64,000 nt of DNA from assembly GCA_029204225.1 (NCBI GenBank), contig MU832004.1, positions 1-64,000 of the forward strand, given 5' to 3'. Below the pieces are notes generated by a model that made no database searches, was not told the DNA's origin, and saw only the letters and a list, made by a program, of their open reading frames with translations. This DNA comes from Diphasiastrum complanatum (lineage: Eukaryota; Streptophyta; Lycopodiopsida; Lycopodiales; Lycopodiaceae). The translations under genes were made by a program, and so were the position numbers. Positions 1 through 12,047 of this stretch are shown here, piece by piece; position 1 is the first letter of the stretch, and every line of letters begins with the position of its first letter.

Positions 1-672
1 GCAATACATCGTTTTGAGTAGTTTCTCCTTGAATTCTCTCCAGAATTCACCTACGACGATCATTCTGATCTTCCCTGAAGCTCCAATCGAAGGAACTTTG
101 TTGTCTCATGCCATCTGGACTACCGATATCCCATATGGAGTCCTCTCTCCTGAGATGCTTTGAGTGCCATTTTTCCTGGTGAAAGATGCTATTCCATAGC
201 TCCACCGGACCGTGCATACCTACATCACCTTGACGCTGATACCATGATAAAATCTTGTTAGAATCTAGTGCAGTATGCAGGTCACATCAATCAATCACCA
301 TAGCCACTCCTCACAAGCTCTCAAAGTTGGCACAACAAAAGCTAATTTTATAACAAAGAAAACTATACATATATTATATTCACAAACTGCATGAAAAGAC
401 AGGTGTCTTAAAATTGGCCTAACTAAGTTCGGGCCTGATATGGCCAAATTCGATGGACAAACTCGAGACATGCCCCGAGTATAACAAGTGCTATAAATAA
501 CACTGTACAGGCTAATTTTTCCTACGTGTGGCTACTTGGCTAACCCAATTAGTCGACTATGGGATGAGTGCCCGACTGATATGTCAGTGGCTGGTCAAGT
601 CCCGATAACAACCAAATACAGTAAATCTAATTAACTGTACACTAATTATAGTATCACATTTAGAGCTTACAT
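1..672 (-). mobile_element. Ty1/copia 5' LTR, primer-binding site and start of internal region, cut by the window edge
   Basis: Read on the minus strand this is an LTR of roughly 417 bp (about 672 down to 256) ending in TCTAACA. An 11-bp spacer follows, then a primer-binding site TGGTATCAGCGT (244-233), and then untranslated leader running off the left edge. The same arrangement, with the same 11-bp spacer, is repeated in the opposite orientation at 41383-41880, which supports the boundaries. The inner LTR end is well placed. The outer end near 672 is only inferred from a TGTAAGC start and from the resumption of other element sequence near 690. Confidence 0.7.
233..244 (-). other. Copia primer-binding site (initiator tRNA-Met type)
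   Basis: The minus-strand sequence TGGTATCAGCGT differs by a base or two from the usual plant copia site TGGTATCAGAGC. It lies 11 bp inside the LTR end, as in the second copy at 41612. Confidence 0.7.
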
Positions 673-689
673 AAATGGATCAGATCAAA

Positions 690-3110
690 ACTGATTTCTA
701 AGACGTAGTGATCTATCTGGGCCTATGCAGACGAAATCTCTCAATGGCTATTACTGTTTCATCACATTTATTGATGAATTAGATGTATGTGGATTTACTT
801 CATAAGCAAGAAATTTGATGCATTTGCAAAGTTTCAAAAATTTAATACTTTGGTTGAAAAGCAAACATGATGCTACATCAAGACATTGAGGTATGATGGA
901 GGTGGTGAATTTTTTCATCAGAATTCATTGAGTTTTGTAGGAGCAAGGAATCAAGAGGCAAACTATAGCTCCTTATTCACCACAACAAAATGGAGTTGTG
1001 GAACGCAAGAACAGGTCAATCATGGAAATGGCTAGGGAAATGCTTAAGAGCAAAGTGGGCAGAAGCTTGCAGCACAACTACTCATATCTCACTTGAGAGT
1101 ATTTGGTTGTGATGCTTATGCACAAATTCTTGATGAAACAAGGAGGAAACTTGATGCAAAGGCTAAATTAAGTGCATTTTTCTTGGCTATGATGAGAAGA
1201 CTAAGGCACAAAAGATGTATGATAAGGATGCACAGAAGCTCATTATTTCTAGAGATGCAATTTTGGATGAGATGGGAAAGCATGAGCATGATTTATGAGC
1301 CTTTGGATGATGGAGCGCATGTGAAAGTAAAGCAATAAGCTGACGTGGATGCGAAAGATCTAGGAGAAAAAGAGAAGACCGAAGCTGAGACTCCAAGACA
1401 GTTAACCAAATAGGATGTGCAGGTAACGTGTGACAGGAAGAAGGGAGAGAATCCAGAATCTAGCAAACACGGAGAGCTCAAGAGGTCTACAAGGGATCAA
1501 AAACCCCCTCAAAGGCTAGAGATGAACCTGCCTTTGATGGTGCAATGCTCAAGACTCAAGAACCTAATTCATTTGACAAAGAAAAGGAGCACAAGGAATG
1601 GCGGGCAACTATGGAGACAGAAATGGAAGCCATAACAAAGAACATGATGTGGGACTTGGTTGGACTACCTAACAGTAAGACACCTATCTCTTGTAAAAGG
1701 ATTTACAAGGTCAAGTATGGTGCGTAAGGGCATCTCAACAATTATAAAGCACAACTAGTTGCGAGAGGATTTGAGCAGCAGGAAGGTACTGATTTTGAGT
1801 AAACCTTCGCACCCATGGCTAAGATGGTCACTATACGTTCTATAGTTGCTATTTTTGCTTTCTATGGTTGGAAGATCCAGCAAATGGACATTAGACCTAC
1901 TTTTCTTAATGGACTGATGATGAAGAGGTGTATTTAGTACAACCTTGAGGATTTGTTGAGCCAGGGAGAGAACGTCTTGTTTGCAAGCTCAACAAGCTAT
2001 TGTATGGACTGACGAGCAAAGCGCCACTGGGCGTGGTACTCTTGCTTTGTATGATAACTTCAAGTGAAGGAAAGAAATGGTATCTGCTTACAAGTCTTCT
2101 GAATTTTATTATTTATTTATTACTCTCTCTCTCTCTCTCTCTCGTCTTCTCTAGCTCTCTTCTCAGTCTCTCTCCCTCTCTTCTCTGCTCTCTCCTCTCT
2201 CTCTCATGCAGCAAGATTCACATATAGTTTTCATTGTATTATACGTCGATGATTTGATTATTATAGGAAGTAATTGAGAGCTTAATAGATGAAATCAAAT
2301 TAGATTCTTTCCAATGCTTTGACATGAGCGATCTAGGATTGATACACTACTGTATTGGCATTGAAGTATGACAAAAAGGAAGGCGTTGTCTTTCTTACAC
2401 AAAGCAAACATGCATGAGATCTAAGAAAGTGGATACTTATTTATACATAGAGCTAGTGGGTAGTTTTGATTTACTTGACACATACACATGACCTGATATT
2501 GCTTATTTTGTTGGTGTTGTAAGTCAATTTATACAAGACCCTAGATAAGTACACTAGAAGTCTGCCAAAACGCATTCTTAGGTACATCCGTGGAACATTG
2601 AACTTTGGTTTGATGTTTGTAGATGAAGTGCTAGTATTGGTAGGTTGTACAGATGTAGATTGGGCAAGTAATGTTGATGACAAATGATCTACCACAGGTC
2701 ATACTTTCAGTTTGGTAACAGCTGCAGTTTCATGGAGCAGCAAAAAGCAACCTACAATAGTTTTTATCTCGACAAAAGATGAGTATCGTGCTCTCAGTAG
2801 TGCCACACAGGAAGTAGTATGGTTACGTAGATTGCTTATGGATTTAGGTCTAGATGTGACTACTATATCTTATGATAACCGAAGCTGCATTCACCTTGCC
2901 AAAAATCCAGTCTTACATGCTTGAACTAAACATATTGAGATACATTCTCACTTTGTTGGAGAGAAAGTACGTGATGGTGCCATTGATCTTGTCTTTGTGA
3001 ATCTGAAGATCAAGTGGCAGAGATATTTACAAAACCATTAGGTAGGATTAAATTTAAAAAGTTTCGCACTCAATTAGGCATAGAAGAGTGCAACTTTAAG
3101 TTTATTATGA
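690..3110 (+). pseudogene. Degenerate Ty1/copia pol (integrase, reverse transcriptase, RNase H)
   Basis: Fragments of a copia polyprotein appear in the normal order but in shifting frames with many stops. The integrase core starts with DLSGPMQTKSLNG (about 690-740), followed by SPQQNGVVERKNRSIME (near 980) and LRVFGCDAYAQI (near 1093). The reverse transcriptase start is near 1570-1900 (WRATMETEMEAI, FNG-type TFLNG), the catalytic box YVDD lies in VLYVDDLIIIG (2240-2270), and RNase H follows at 2712-3080 (SWSSKKQPT, LAKNPVLHA, TKHIEI). The 5' side is cut off where the minus-strand LTR begins. No LTR of its own is visible, and a CT-rich tract interrupts it between the RT halves. It is long dead. 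Confidence 0.85.
2121..2206 (+). repeat. CT microsatellite and imperfect CT-rich tract inside the copia pol
   Basis: About ten pure CT units are followed by an imperfect CTCTTCT tract. It sits where the middle of the RT domain should be, so the microsatellite accompanied or followed a disruption of the coding sequence. Confidence 0.85.
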
Positions 3111-4223
3111 ACATTTTAGACTATGCACAAGAGAATGTTCCTTTAAGAAAATCATAGCTCAAGAATGAAAATGGCTAAGTGCTGCCCATTCTACTTAAAT
3201 TTTAAGCAATCTCAAAAATGGGAACAGAAAGCTTCAACTATCCATGACAATAACAGGAAAATTATTTATCAGCTGAAGTTTGACAAATACAGGAGTCTTT
3301 CTTAATTAAACACCTTAATTTTAATTCCTGTAATTGACCTACAGGCTTCAAATTCTATCCAAGGTTCTGCTAGAGGCTTTTCAGTCATTTTTTAGGCTCA
3401 CAGCATGCCTGGTATGTAACCTTAAAAAATTAATAAAGATCCAGCAACCTTATGGCTTAAGCTCATCCACCAGGTTGTAACTTTATAATCTGTATAACCA
3501 TGCTTTAGTACAGCATTCCTTGAAAGACCATTCACATAAAAATCTTGTAAGTAGAGAATTCACTGCAAATGTCTCTACAACATGGACTTTAACATGTGTT
3601 CGTGTTGATTTGAAGCTGGATATACTACTTACTGTTCAGTGCTTGCAAACTTCAGTGGTGAGTAAAACTCAATAATATGCTGAAATGATGCAAATTCCAT
3701 GTGTTTGTGTCCTTGGAACAAAACATAAATCCCAAAGCAACTTCAACTCCCAGAGGAAGGTTTAGCCTTGTGCCACAACAACTGCCTTTCTGGAAATCAA
3801 TGTAAGCATTTCAATTAAACAGACACGGCTGCAGAGTGACAGCATATTAAAGGCTGCTAGATGGATTGTCTTGTCGAATCTAATTTCTGCGTGAAGCCTT
3901 GAAATTGGTCAAGTAGAGTACGCTTACATAGATGGCTTTGCCTGTCTTCCAGGTCATACAGAGGATCATTCTAAATCTCTGTTCTTACATGCGAAGACAG
4001 AAGTACCTCAAGAAAATGATCCTACTTTTAACACCAAGTCTAATTTTGCGGTTTGCTTGCTATGCCTTTACAACATAAATAATGGAAAGAGCAACAACGA
4101 GTTTATGAACTGAGATTTCCATTTAAATGACGATCTGAAGGTCGTCGTGGAATTATTTGTAGTAGCTTAAAGTTCAACATATTATGAACACCTGCCAACA
4201 TCTTAACAGAAAGGAAATCAGCT
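3111..4223. other. Intergenic stretch, no gene seen
   Basis: I see no coding similarity, repeat array or RNA gene here. The right part probably includes the 3' untranslated region of the minus-strand LRR gene, whose stop codon is at 4224-4226, but I could not place a polyadenylation site with confidence. Confidence 0.5.
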
Positions 4224-5411
4224 TTATGAGTGAATGCACTGGTAGCTGGGCCTTGAAACTTGCCTCCCAGATTTCAAAGGGCATGCGGATTGTGTGGGAG
4301 GTACCATGCAGTTGTACTGGATACAAAGAGAGCTTGGTGTGGGTAATGACACATCGGAGTGAACTTCGAAGCCAGTGAGATAATTGTGCTGGAGGTAAAG
4401 GATTTGCAAATTGGCTGACAAGAGAGAATCCAGAAATCGAAGTGGAACGGTTCCTGAAAGATGGTTGTTGTTGAGGTAGAGTATCTGAGCAGTTGCAAGG
4501 AAAGGAGAGAGCCCTCCTGAGAACCTATTGTAACTCAAATCGATAGTTTTGATTTGTACAGGCCCATTTGGAGAAATGGTCCCTGACAATCTGTTGCGCT
4601 GGAGATGCAGAGCTGACAACTTAATCTGCAAGACTTCCTTCGGAACACTTCCTGTGAACTGGTTGAAGCTAAGATCAACATAAGTTAAGCTCTGCAACAG
4701 AACTAAACTGCTCAGTCCACCGCCCAAGTTGTTTCTTTGAAGCGAGAGGTACTGCAAAGAGAGAGACAAAGGAGGGAGGCTTCCCGAGAGGCCATTTCGG
4801 CCAAGATCAAGGTGCGCGATTCGACCACTGAAGCTTGGCATTGAACCAGACAAGCTGTTCTCAGATATAGTGACTGCGATGAGACTCGGAAGCGCACCCA
4901 ATACTTTTGGAATGGAACCTGTCAGCATGTTCTTGCTCAAATCTAAGAATTGGAGATTGATCAAACTACCAAAGCTTTCCGGAATGGGGCCTGAGAGGCG
5001 ATTTTGGCTGATACCCAGAAACTGCAGCTGGCTCAGCTGCCCCAGGCTTGAGGGGATCCCACCAGCGACCGTTCCCGGGGCAATCGTGAGTTGCTTCAGA
5101 AATTCGAGGCTTCCCAAGGATGGGCTCAGCTCACCAGCCAAACCAGGAGCTCCAGCGTAGCCAGTACCGAGATTGAGCGCAGTGACGCGTGTCCAGCCTT
5201 GAATTGAGTCGCAAACAACACCCGTGAAGAAATGGCACGGATCTAGCTGAAATTTCCAAGTTGAGAAGAAGGATGATCCAGGCATGTCCCTTAGACTGTT
5301 ATGCAGATCCTTCAATACTGCTAGGTCTGTAGGGTGCAGTTCGGCATTAACTAAAGCACCGAGCAGCATCGTCTGTAACATGAACGTTCGTGCTAGTGGT
5401 AGTTTCTCCAT
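4224..5411 (-). CDS. Secreted leucine-rich repeat protein (non-kinase LRR family, AT4G03010-like)
   Basis: The reading frame gives a 395-residue protein. I start it at the ATG at 5411 because MEKLPLARTFMLQTMLLGAL with VNA|E after it is a typical signal peptide, cleaved after about residue 23. The open frame continues 39 codons further upstream but that part looks like leader. An LRR N-terminal cap with W-x(5)-DPC and a second Cys follows (about 24-75), then about ten LRRs of the plant LxxLxLxxNxLSGxIP type (about 90-340). The C-terminal cap contains LYLQHNYLTG, CIQYNCMVPP and a final paired-cysteine segment. There is no transmembrane segment and no kinase domain, so this is not a truncated receptor kinase. 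From memory the whole layout matches the small plant family that includes AT4G03010 and AT1G03440, whose molecular role I do not know. The frame is uninterrupted and is the most gene-like ORF in the window. Base composition is higher in GC than the flanks. Confidence 0.88.
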   Translation of the reverse strand: MEKLPLARTFMLQTMLLGALVNAELHPTDLAVLKDLHNSLRDMPGSSFFSTWKFQLDPCHFFTGVVCDSIQGWTRVTALNLGTGYAGAPGLAGELSPSLGSLEFLKQLTIAPGTVAGGIPSSLGQLSQLQFLGISQNRLSGPIPESFGSLINLQFLDLSKNMLTGSIPKVLGALPSLIAVTISENSLSGSMPSFSGRIAHLDLGRNGLSGSLPPLSLSLQYLSLQRNNLGGGLSSLVLLQSLTYVDLSFNQFTGSVPKEVLQIKLSALHLQRNRLSGTISPNGPVQIKTIDLSYNRFSGGLSPFLATAQILYLNNNHLSGTVPLRFLDSLLSANLQILYLQHNYLTGFEVHSDVSLPTPSSLCIQYNCMVPPTQSACPLKSGRQVSRPSYQCIHS

Positions 5412-6050
5412 TAGAGCCGCAATGTGAGTATTCCCTTGAAAGATCAAGTCATCAATCGTGTTTGTAGACTGAACTCCTAAAATCAAGAAAAACCAAGATT
5501 CTGTATCTGAACATTCCACTTGTAACAATGCTTTATTCTACAATTCACAGCCCTTCATTTGCTAATCAGACTGCTCTGCGTTTAGCAATATAGGAGCTGG
5601 AAAAGGGCTGCAGCTCGCAGAGCAAGCATGAGTAGAACTAGTTATTGATACGGCAGCAGCACTCAGCTGGATTCTGCCATACCAACGCCCGATTCTGGGA
5701 GGGGCCAGGCCAGCAGCAAGGCCCACGCATGCCAAAGCTCTTGAGAGTTTGCAGAGAGGCGTGCATCGGCTTCTGGTGGACTATGTTCCTTAATATCTAT
5801 TTCGGATGAAGAGGGAAGGAAAGAAAGAGTCTTCTTCATGACATTTTGTTTGTTGTGTTGGTAACTGTGTGTGTGTGGGGCTTGGCTGGCTTCCTTGGGA
5901 AGCAAAAGGAAAGAAGGAAAAATGATGGATGTTGCTGCTGCTGGCTGGCATTGCTGCAGAGGGCAGACAACGAGATACTACGGAAAAAGAGAAGAGACGA
6001 CTCTCAGTCTCAGTTGGAAAGGAGAGAGAGGGTCCCGTGAACAAATTTGG
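5412..6050 (-). promoter_or_regulatory. Probable 5' leader and core promoter region of the LRR gene
   Basis: On the minus strand this stretch is pyrimidine-rich (CTCTCTCTCC near 6025, CACACACACAG near 5870). That is common in plant 5' leaders. TTTCTTGATTTTAG just upstream of the chosen start (ending near 5480) could be a 3' splice site, which would make part of this a leader intron. Short open frames here have no recognisable product. A transcription start cannot be fixed from sequence alone. Confidence 0.4.
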
Positions 6051-6144
6051 TTGTTGATGGTAGACAAGGTCCGTTTCACATTATTCGTCTAAAGCACATC
6101 TAATTCCTCACATCATGTGAACATTTTTGTTTTGACAATTATCA

Positions 6145-6230
6145 TCCAAGGTGGTTGGCTCACTTGCTTACCTTGGTGGTAGGTACCCAAAGCTTCTTTG
6201 ATCCTCGGTTCGAGTGCCAAGATGCATTTT
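6145..6230 (+). mobile_element. Possible tRNA-derived SINE head
   Basis: TGGCTCACTTGC (6156-6167) resembles a pol III box A. GGTTCGAGTGCC (6207-6218) resembles box B (GGTTCGANNCC with one extra base). The spacing of about 40 bp suits a tRNA-derived promoter. The sequence between them does not fold as a tRNA cloverleaf by eye, so a SINE head fits better than a tRNA gene. The 3' end of the element is not clear. Confidence 0.35.
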
Positions 6231-6420
6231 TCTTGCAAATATCACAAGTGAATAAGATTAGCAAGAGCAAGGTTGGAACCTTTGGGTGTGATGGTGGGAA
6301 GGGCGTTCATCCAAAACTCCCATAGAAATCGGGTGACTGAAGGTGTTTGTTGGATTGATAATATACTCAAATGCCATGTAGGATATGCTTCGTCCTTTGC
6401 AAAATGGCATTCATTCAATC

Positions 6421-6597
6421 CTCTTGTGCCATATTTCATTAGATATTAATGACTATGTTCAATTCTATATGGATTCACGCACTCTTAAAGATGTTTCATA
6501 CTCTTGTGCCATGTGACATTCAATCCTATGTGGCATTAGATATTAATGATTATGTTCAATTCTATGTGGATTCACAAACTCTTAGAGTTGTTTCATA
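6421..6597. repeat. Two-copy tandem duplication, about 80-97 bp unit
   Basis: Copy 1 (6421-6500) and copy 2 (6501-6597) both begin CTCTTGTGCCAT. They share the segments TTAGATATTAATGA and ATGTTCAATTCTAT and end at TTTCATA. Copy 2 carries about 17 extra bases. Confidence 0.8.
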
Positions 6598-6598
6598 G

Positions 6599-6782
6599 TA
6601 GTTACAAGTCCCTTTGCTCGGCCCTTTCACTTGCCACCCATTTTTTTAACCTTGGCAAGTGAGTTGAAGGGCCATAGACCACTCTTCTTTCGAACTTTAG
6701 TAACAAGTCCTTTTGCCTAGCCTTTCACTTGCCACTTCTTTTTTAACCTTGGCAAGTGAGTTGAAGGGCAACGGACCACTCC
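6599..6782. repeat. Two-copy tandem duplication, 100-bp unit, each with a short hairpin
   Basis: Copy 1 starts at 6599 and copy 2 at 6699 (AGTTACAAGTCC / AGTAACAAGTCC). Each contains CACTTGCCA and, 16 or so bases later, its complement TGGCAAGTG (6628-6636 with 6653-6661 in copy 1). Both copies then read GAGTTGAAGGGC. Confidence 0.8.
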
Positions 6783-7358
6783 CCTTGTAATTGCTTAATG
6801 AAGGGCAACAATCTAACATGCTAGCTTGAATCCTTGCCATACCATTGGTTCATTTTTTTAAAGTTGTCCTTGGCAACTCAATATGCAGGCAATGTTCTCA
6901 GGTCCAAAAAATGTGCTTGAGGTAGTGTGGTTTGAAACTACTCTTAATGTCCAGTGCTGATTTAGACTCACTTTCATAAACAAATTTTTCATATCATTTT
7001 AAGAATTCAAACCTTCCGCCACAAATCTCATCTGGACAACCAATGAGAGTTGACAAATAGCACATGCATAATCTAACATAATGTGGGTGTGGACACCCAG
7101 TGACACGTTACCACATGCACATTCTGGCATAATGTGCATTTGGCATGTGATAGTCCTTGTCCACATCATATTATGTTGGGAAAATAATTGTAAATTTTGT
7201 TTTGCACTTATCAAAATTTGCATATGCCATGTGGCAGCCTATCATTGGTTGCCAAAAATAAAATTGCACATCATTATGACACAGATTGTTAACCTTTTGA
7301 CCTTTAAGCTCTTGCTACGAAGGCCACTGTTAGAAGATTCTAGTGAAGGTTCTTCTAA
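6783..7358. other. Intergenic stretch, no gene seen
   Basis: I see no protein similarity. The words ACATAATGTG and CACATGC recur around 7060-7140 (for example ATAATGTGGGTGTGG and ATAATGTGCATTTGG), suggesting a small decayed local duplication. Confidence 0.45.
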
Positions 7359-7570
7359 CTGATTCCAGCTATCACAAGCACATAAAGGATATTAGAAAGA
7401 AGAATCGAGCCACCAACTACAATGGAGAGTGTCAACAAGTCATCAGTAAAGGAGCTCCATAATCTAGATATACCGGGAGCACCAATACCAAAGGAGTCGA
7501 CAAGGACCGGCCAACGAGCAAAAACAAAGCCCAGCGCCTCACCACCATATTTTACAGCGACGGGAATAAA
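7359..7570 (-). pseudogene. Membrane-protein-like coding fragment joined to a copia element (possible captured host exon)
   Basis: On the minus strand the copia integrase reading (HNDLCGPMQTRSLSGCLYF) stops matching at about 7571. The sequence then continues as an open frame of about 70 codons in another phase. It includes VAVKYGGEALGFVFARWPVL, DSFGIGAPGISRLWSSF and a hydrophobic helix LLTLSIVVGGSILLSNILYV, ending at a TAG near 7357. This is not part of the usual copia integrase. I do not recognise the protein. It reads like one well-conserved exon of a membrane protein with a single helix in the part present. A captured host exon, an old insertion or a chimeric deletion junction are all possible. 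Confidence 0.45.
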
Positions 7571-8840
7571 AGTATAGACAGCCACTAAGAGATCTAGTCT
7601 GCATTGGTCCACATAGATCATTGTGTACAAGATCTAGGATGCCAGTGGCTCTCCTTGCTCCGCTTTTGGGAAGCCTTTGTTTGTGTTGTTTTCCAAAAAT
7701 GAAACTTTCACAGATTTTTCCTTCAAAAGAAATATCAAGCAATCAAATAACTAGATTACCTCTTTTGAAAATCTGTAAACTTTGAGCACTAATATGACCA
7801 GTTGATGCCAAAGATCACTTCGACTATCAACAATGCTTACCATAGCTTGATCAAAAGATCTCACATTCAAATTGTAGAGTCGATTCTCATTGACTCTAGA
7901 TCTTGTAGCAATCACTTTGTAGTGATTCTTGATGTCCTTGACGAGACATTTGTCGCTATCAAACTCAACCTTGAGTTGTTGATCAGCCATCATCCCAACT
8001 GATAGTAGATTGTTGGCTAAACCAGGAACATATTGGACATTGCTTATTCGCTTTATCATCCCGCTTGCTAGCTTCACTGGTACCACTCCAAATCCTTTAA
8101 CAGGTAGCAATTGGCCATCAGCTTGTCCAACTTCATCGCCATTGTGAATTTCCTTGAATTTTGAAAACCACGCCTTCCTCGAAGTCATGTGCTTGGATGC
8201 TCCATTGTTGATGTACCCGATATCTTTGGCTTCATCACTTGTCATTAATGTAGTAATGAACAAGTTTGACCTTTCACCTGCATCATCCTCATATTGATTC
8301 ATCATCAAATTGATGTTAATCAGCATAATTGGCTACCTACCATTTGCCTTTCCGCTGAGCTGACTCCTTTTGTTTCTTATAGCACTCATGCTCCCAATGA
8401 CCAGGTTTGTTGCAATATCGGCAATTCCCAAGTTTCCTCTGCCTTGTATTGTCGCATCCTTGACCTCAACCTTGATGCCAATTGTCTCGATTTGGGCCAT
8501 CATTGGATTATTCTTGGATATCAATAGGTGATCAACAATGGTTGCACCATCATCCATTCATAATGTGTGCAGCTTCGTCTTCAAGAATAACACTCGAGAT
8601 GTGTTTTTGGTCTCAAACAATGCCTTCAGCGTATCCCATGCTTCTTTCGGTCCTTCCAAATCCAAAATGTAGGGAATAATTGCATCTCTGATTGACAAGC
8701 TGATGACATTCTGTGCTTTCCGTTTTCTCTTGTCAAATGCCCGTTGATTTTCTTCAATCATTGGCCTTGTTTCTTCACCTGTCACAATCTCCCATAGCTC
8801 CTTTTCCATCAGAATGTTCTTCAGTTTGAATTTCCAAACT
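7571..8840 (-). pseudogene. Truncated Ty1/copia gag-protease-integrase start
   Basis: Going 5' to 3' on the minus strand: a gag segment (8809-8558, IPYILDLEGPKEAWDTLKAL), then a zinc knuckle readable as CRYCNKPGHWEHEC near 8425-8380 in a shifted frame. Next is the protease region (8326 onward) with the active-site DSGAS decayed to NNGAS and the following HMTSRKAWF. Then comes the GAG-pre-integrase LWHQ (near 7810) and the first part of integrase (to 7571). Frameshifts, a changed protease active site and loss of all RT and RNase H show it is dead. Its own leader and 5' LTR lie at 8841-10541. Confidence 0.85.
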
Positions 8841-10332
<1,492 letters not shown>

Positions 10333-10344
10333 GTTCTAATACCA
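10333..10344 (-). other. Copia primer-binding site
   Basis: The minus-strand TGGTATTAGAAC directly abuts the LTR end ATTGACA. It differs by two bases from TGGTATCAGAGC. Confidence 0.75.
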
Positions 10345-10541
10345 TGTCAATGATCTGATAAGCACTATCAATCATTCATCATAACCAATCACCATAAGAA
10401 GGAGGAAGCACACACAATCACGATATTACATTATTACTCTAAATAATGAAGAGTACACTAAACCCTAAATATAGAGAGAGAAACTAGTAGTTGACTATAG
10501 ACTAGCCTACATCTACTTACAGATGGTAATAGTTGTCAACA
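10345..10541 (-). mobile_element. Copia 5' LTR, 197 bp
   Basis: On the minus strand it begins TGTTGACAACTATTACC and ends GATCATTGACA, a TG...CA pair. The primer-binding site follows immediately. Short LTRs of this type are typical of plant copia. No matching 3' LTR is seen on the far side near 7.36 kb, so the element has lost its 3' half. Confidence 0.75.
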
Positions 10542-12047
10542 GTAATAAGTTTATCATTGTTTTCTAACATGATGGTGGTGCGGCTATACTATCAAGCAAC
10601 CTTTGTATCATCCAAATATATCAAACTGATAGAAGTTTGGCCAGAAAACAACTTCAACCAAAGGATGAAAGATTATCTGAAGCTGGTTCCCTTTGGATCA
10701 AAAATCAGATGGTTAGCATTTGTGGCGATTGGACAAAAGTTGAATGATCAAAGGGTGGCAGACATTAGAGGAGTTCCAAAATTTTAAAAAACCCTTTATA
10801 AAGATACTTTTATTTTTTTTCTCTAATTTCGACCGCCGTCAAACCATGTAGAATAATGTAAATTATGTGCATAAGTGGGCCCCACATGTGTGAGGCCATG
10901 GAGCCACATGGGAAACCTACCCTAGTATAGGTTAGATGAAGTCTAATGAGTTGGTCAAGTCAATTTGGTAGTGATTCCTATTTTATAGTACCTACATCCT
11001 AGATTTAAGGTGAAAATTGACTAACTAGCCACCTACTTGGCATGACTCTAGGAAAGAGGCTAGAGTTGCAAATTAGGGAAAGAAAGCCAAGTTAACTTCC
11101 TTATTACATGCTGAAAATTTACCTAACTTTACAAAGGAAGTCACTTTTGCTACGTATTTCATCTCTCTATAGTTGGTTGGGTTGGTTTATCCACCACCCG
11201 TTCCCTTGTGTTGTTGCTTTGTTTGGCATGCTTAGACTAGTATCTTGTGTGTAGGACTTTATACTCCATGATCCTCATGGACACGGGTGACGGTATATAT
11301 AGAGCGTAGAACCTACCGCACCTGCCCATGCACTGAATCCACATGGAAGCACTCTACAGATCATGCCAATCTCCCGTGGATGTCCACTACATGTAGGCAT
11401 CCCTAACCCATGGTAACTAACACCCACACAATAGCACAGTGCATGTACATACTATCCCATACTAGAATGCAACACACATGCTAATACCGCATGCGGATGG
11501 TCACATGACCCCGTGGTCCTACTTGACTACTATTTTGGTTAGGTCCGGCCCCTATGACCAAGGCATGTCCAAGCCATGACAACAAGAACACATGCAATAG
11601 ATGGAAAACTAAAACCAGTGCATGTACACGCACTAATCCCACATTACAAGGACAAGAATGGCTCAAAAATTGTAGAAGAATTATTACAAGCATAATATCA
11701 TTAGCGACAATAACAAATCGGCCTCATTTGTTTGCTCCAAAAGAGGCAAATAAGATCCATATTTCAATCTTAACATGAAAGTTTGGTCACCAAAACCAAA
11801 AAGCATCAAACAATAGCCTCAAAACCTATCTCCTTCAATAGTAGCCACCAATGTTCAAGCATGCTCAAAGGTGCAACATAACCTAGATCTCCAAAATCTC
11901 CATTAATGTATATGCTTTTGTGAGTTTCAATTGGATTCATTAGTCAAATTAGATCAAAATCTATGATCCTGGCTTCAAAATACTCATCAAGAATAATGTT
12001 GTTGAAATTAATATTGTAGTGGATGATGCAAGGATTATCTGTCATGC
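10542..12047. other. Intergenic stretch, no gene seen
   Basis: There are no coding similarities on either strand and no array. Short open frames near 10.6 kb and 11.6 kb have no recognisable domain. Confidence 0.5.

Noticed and set aside
4224-5528. Longer LRR reading frame starting at 5528
   Set aside because: The first 39 residues do not look like a signal peptide, while the ATG at 5411 gives a textbook one. The upstream part is better explained as leader with a possible splice acceptor.
6156-6218. tRNA gene
   Set aside because: Box A and box B are present, but I could not fold acceptor, anticodon and T arms. A SINE head fits better.
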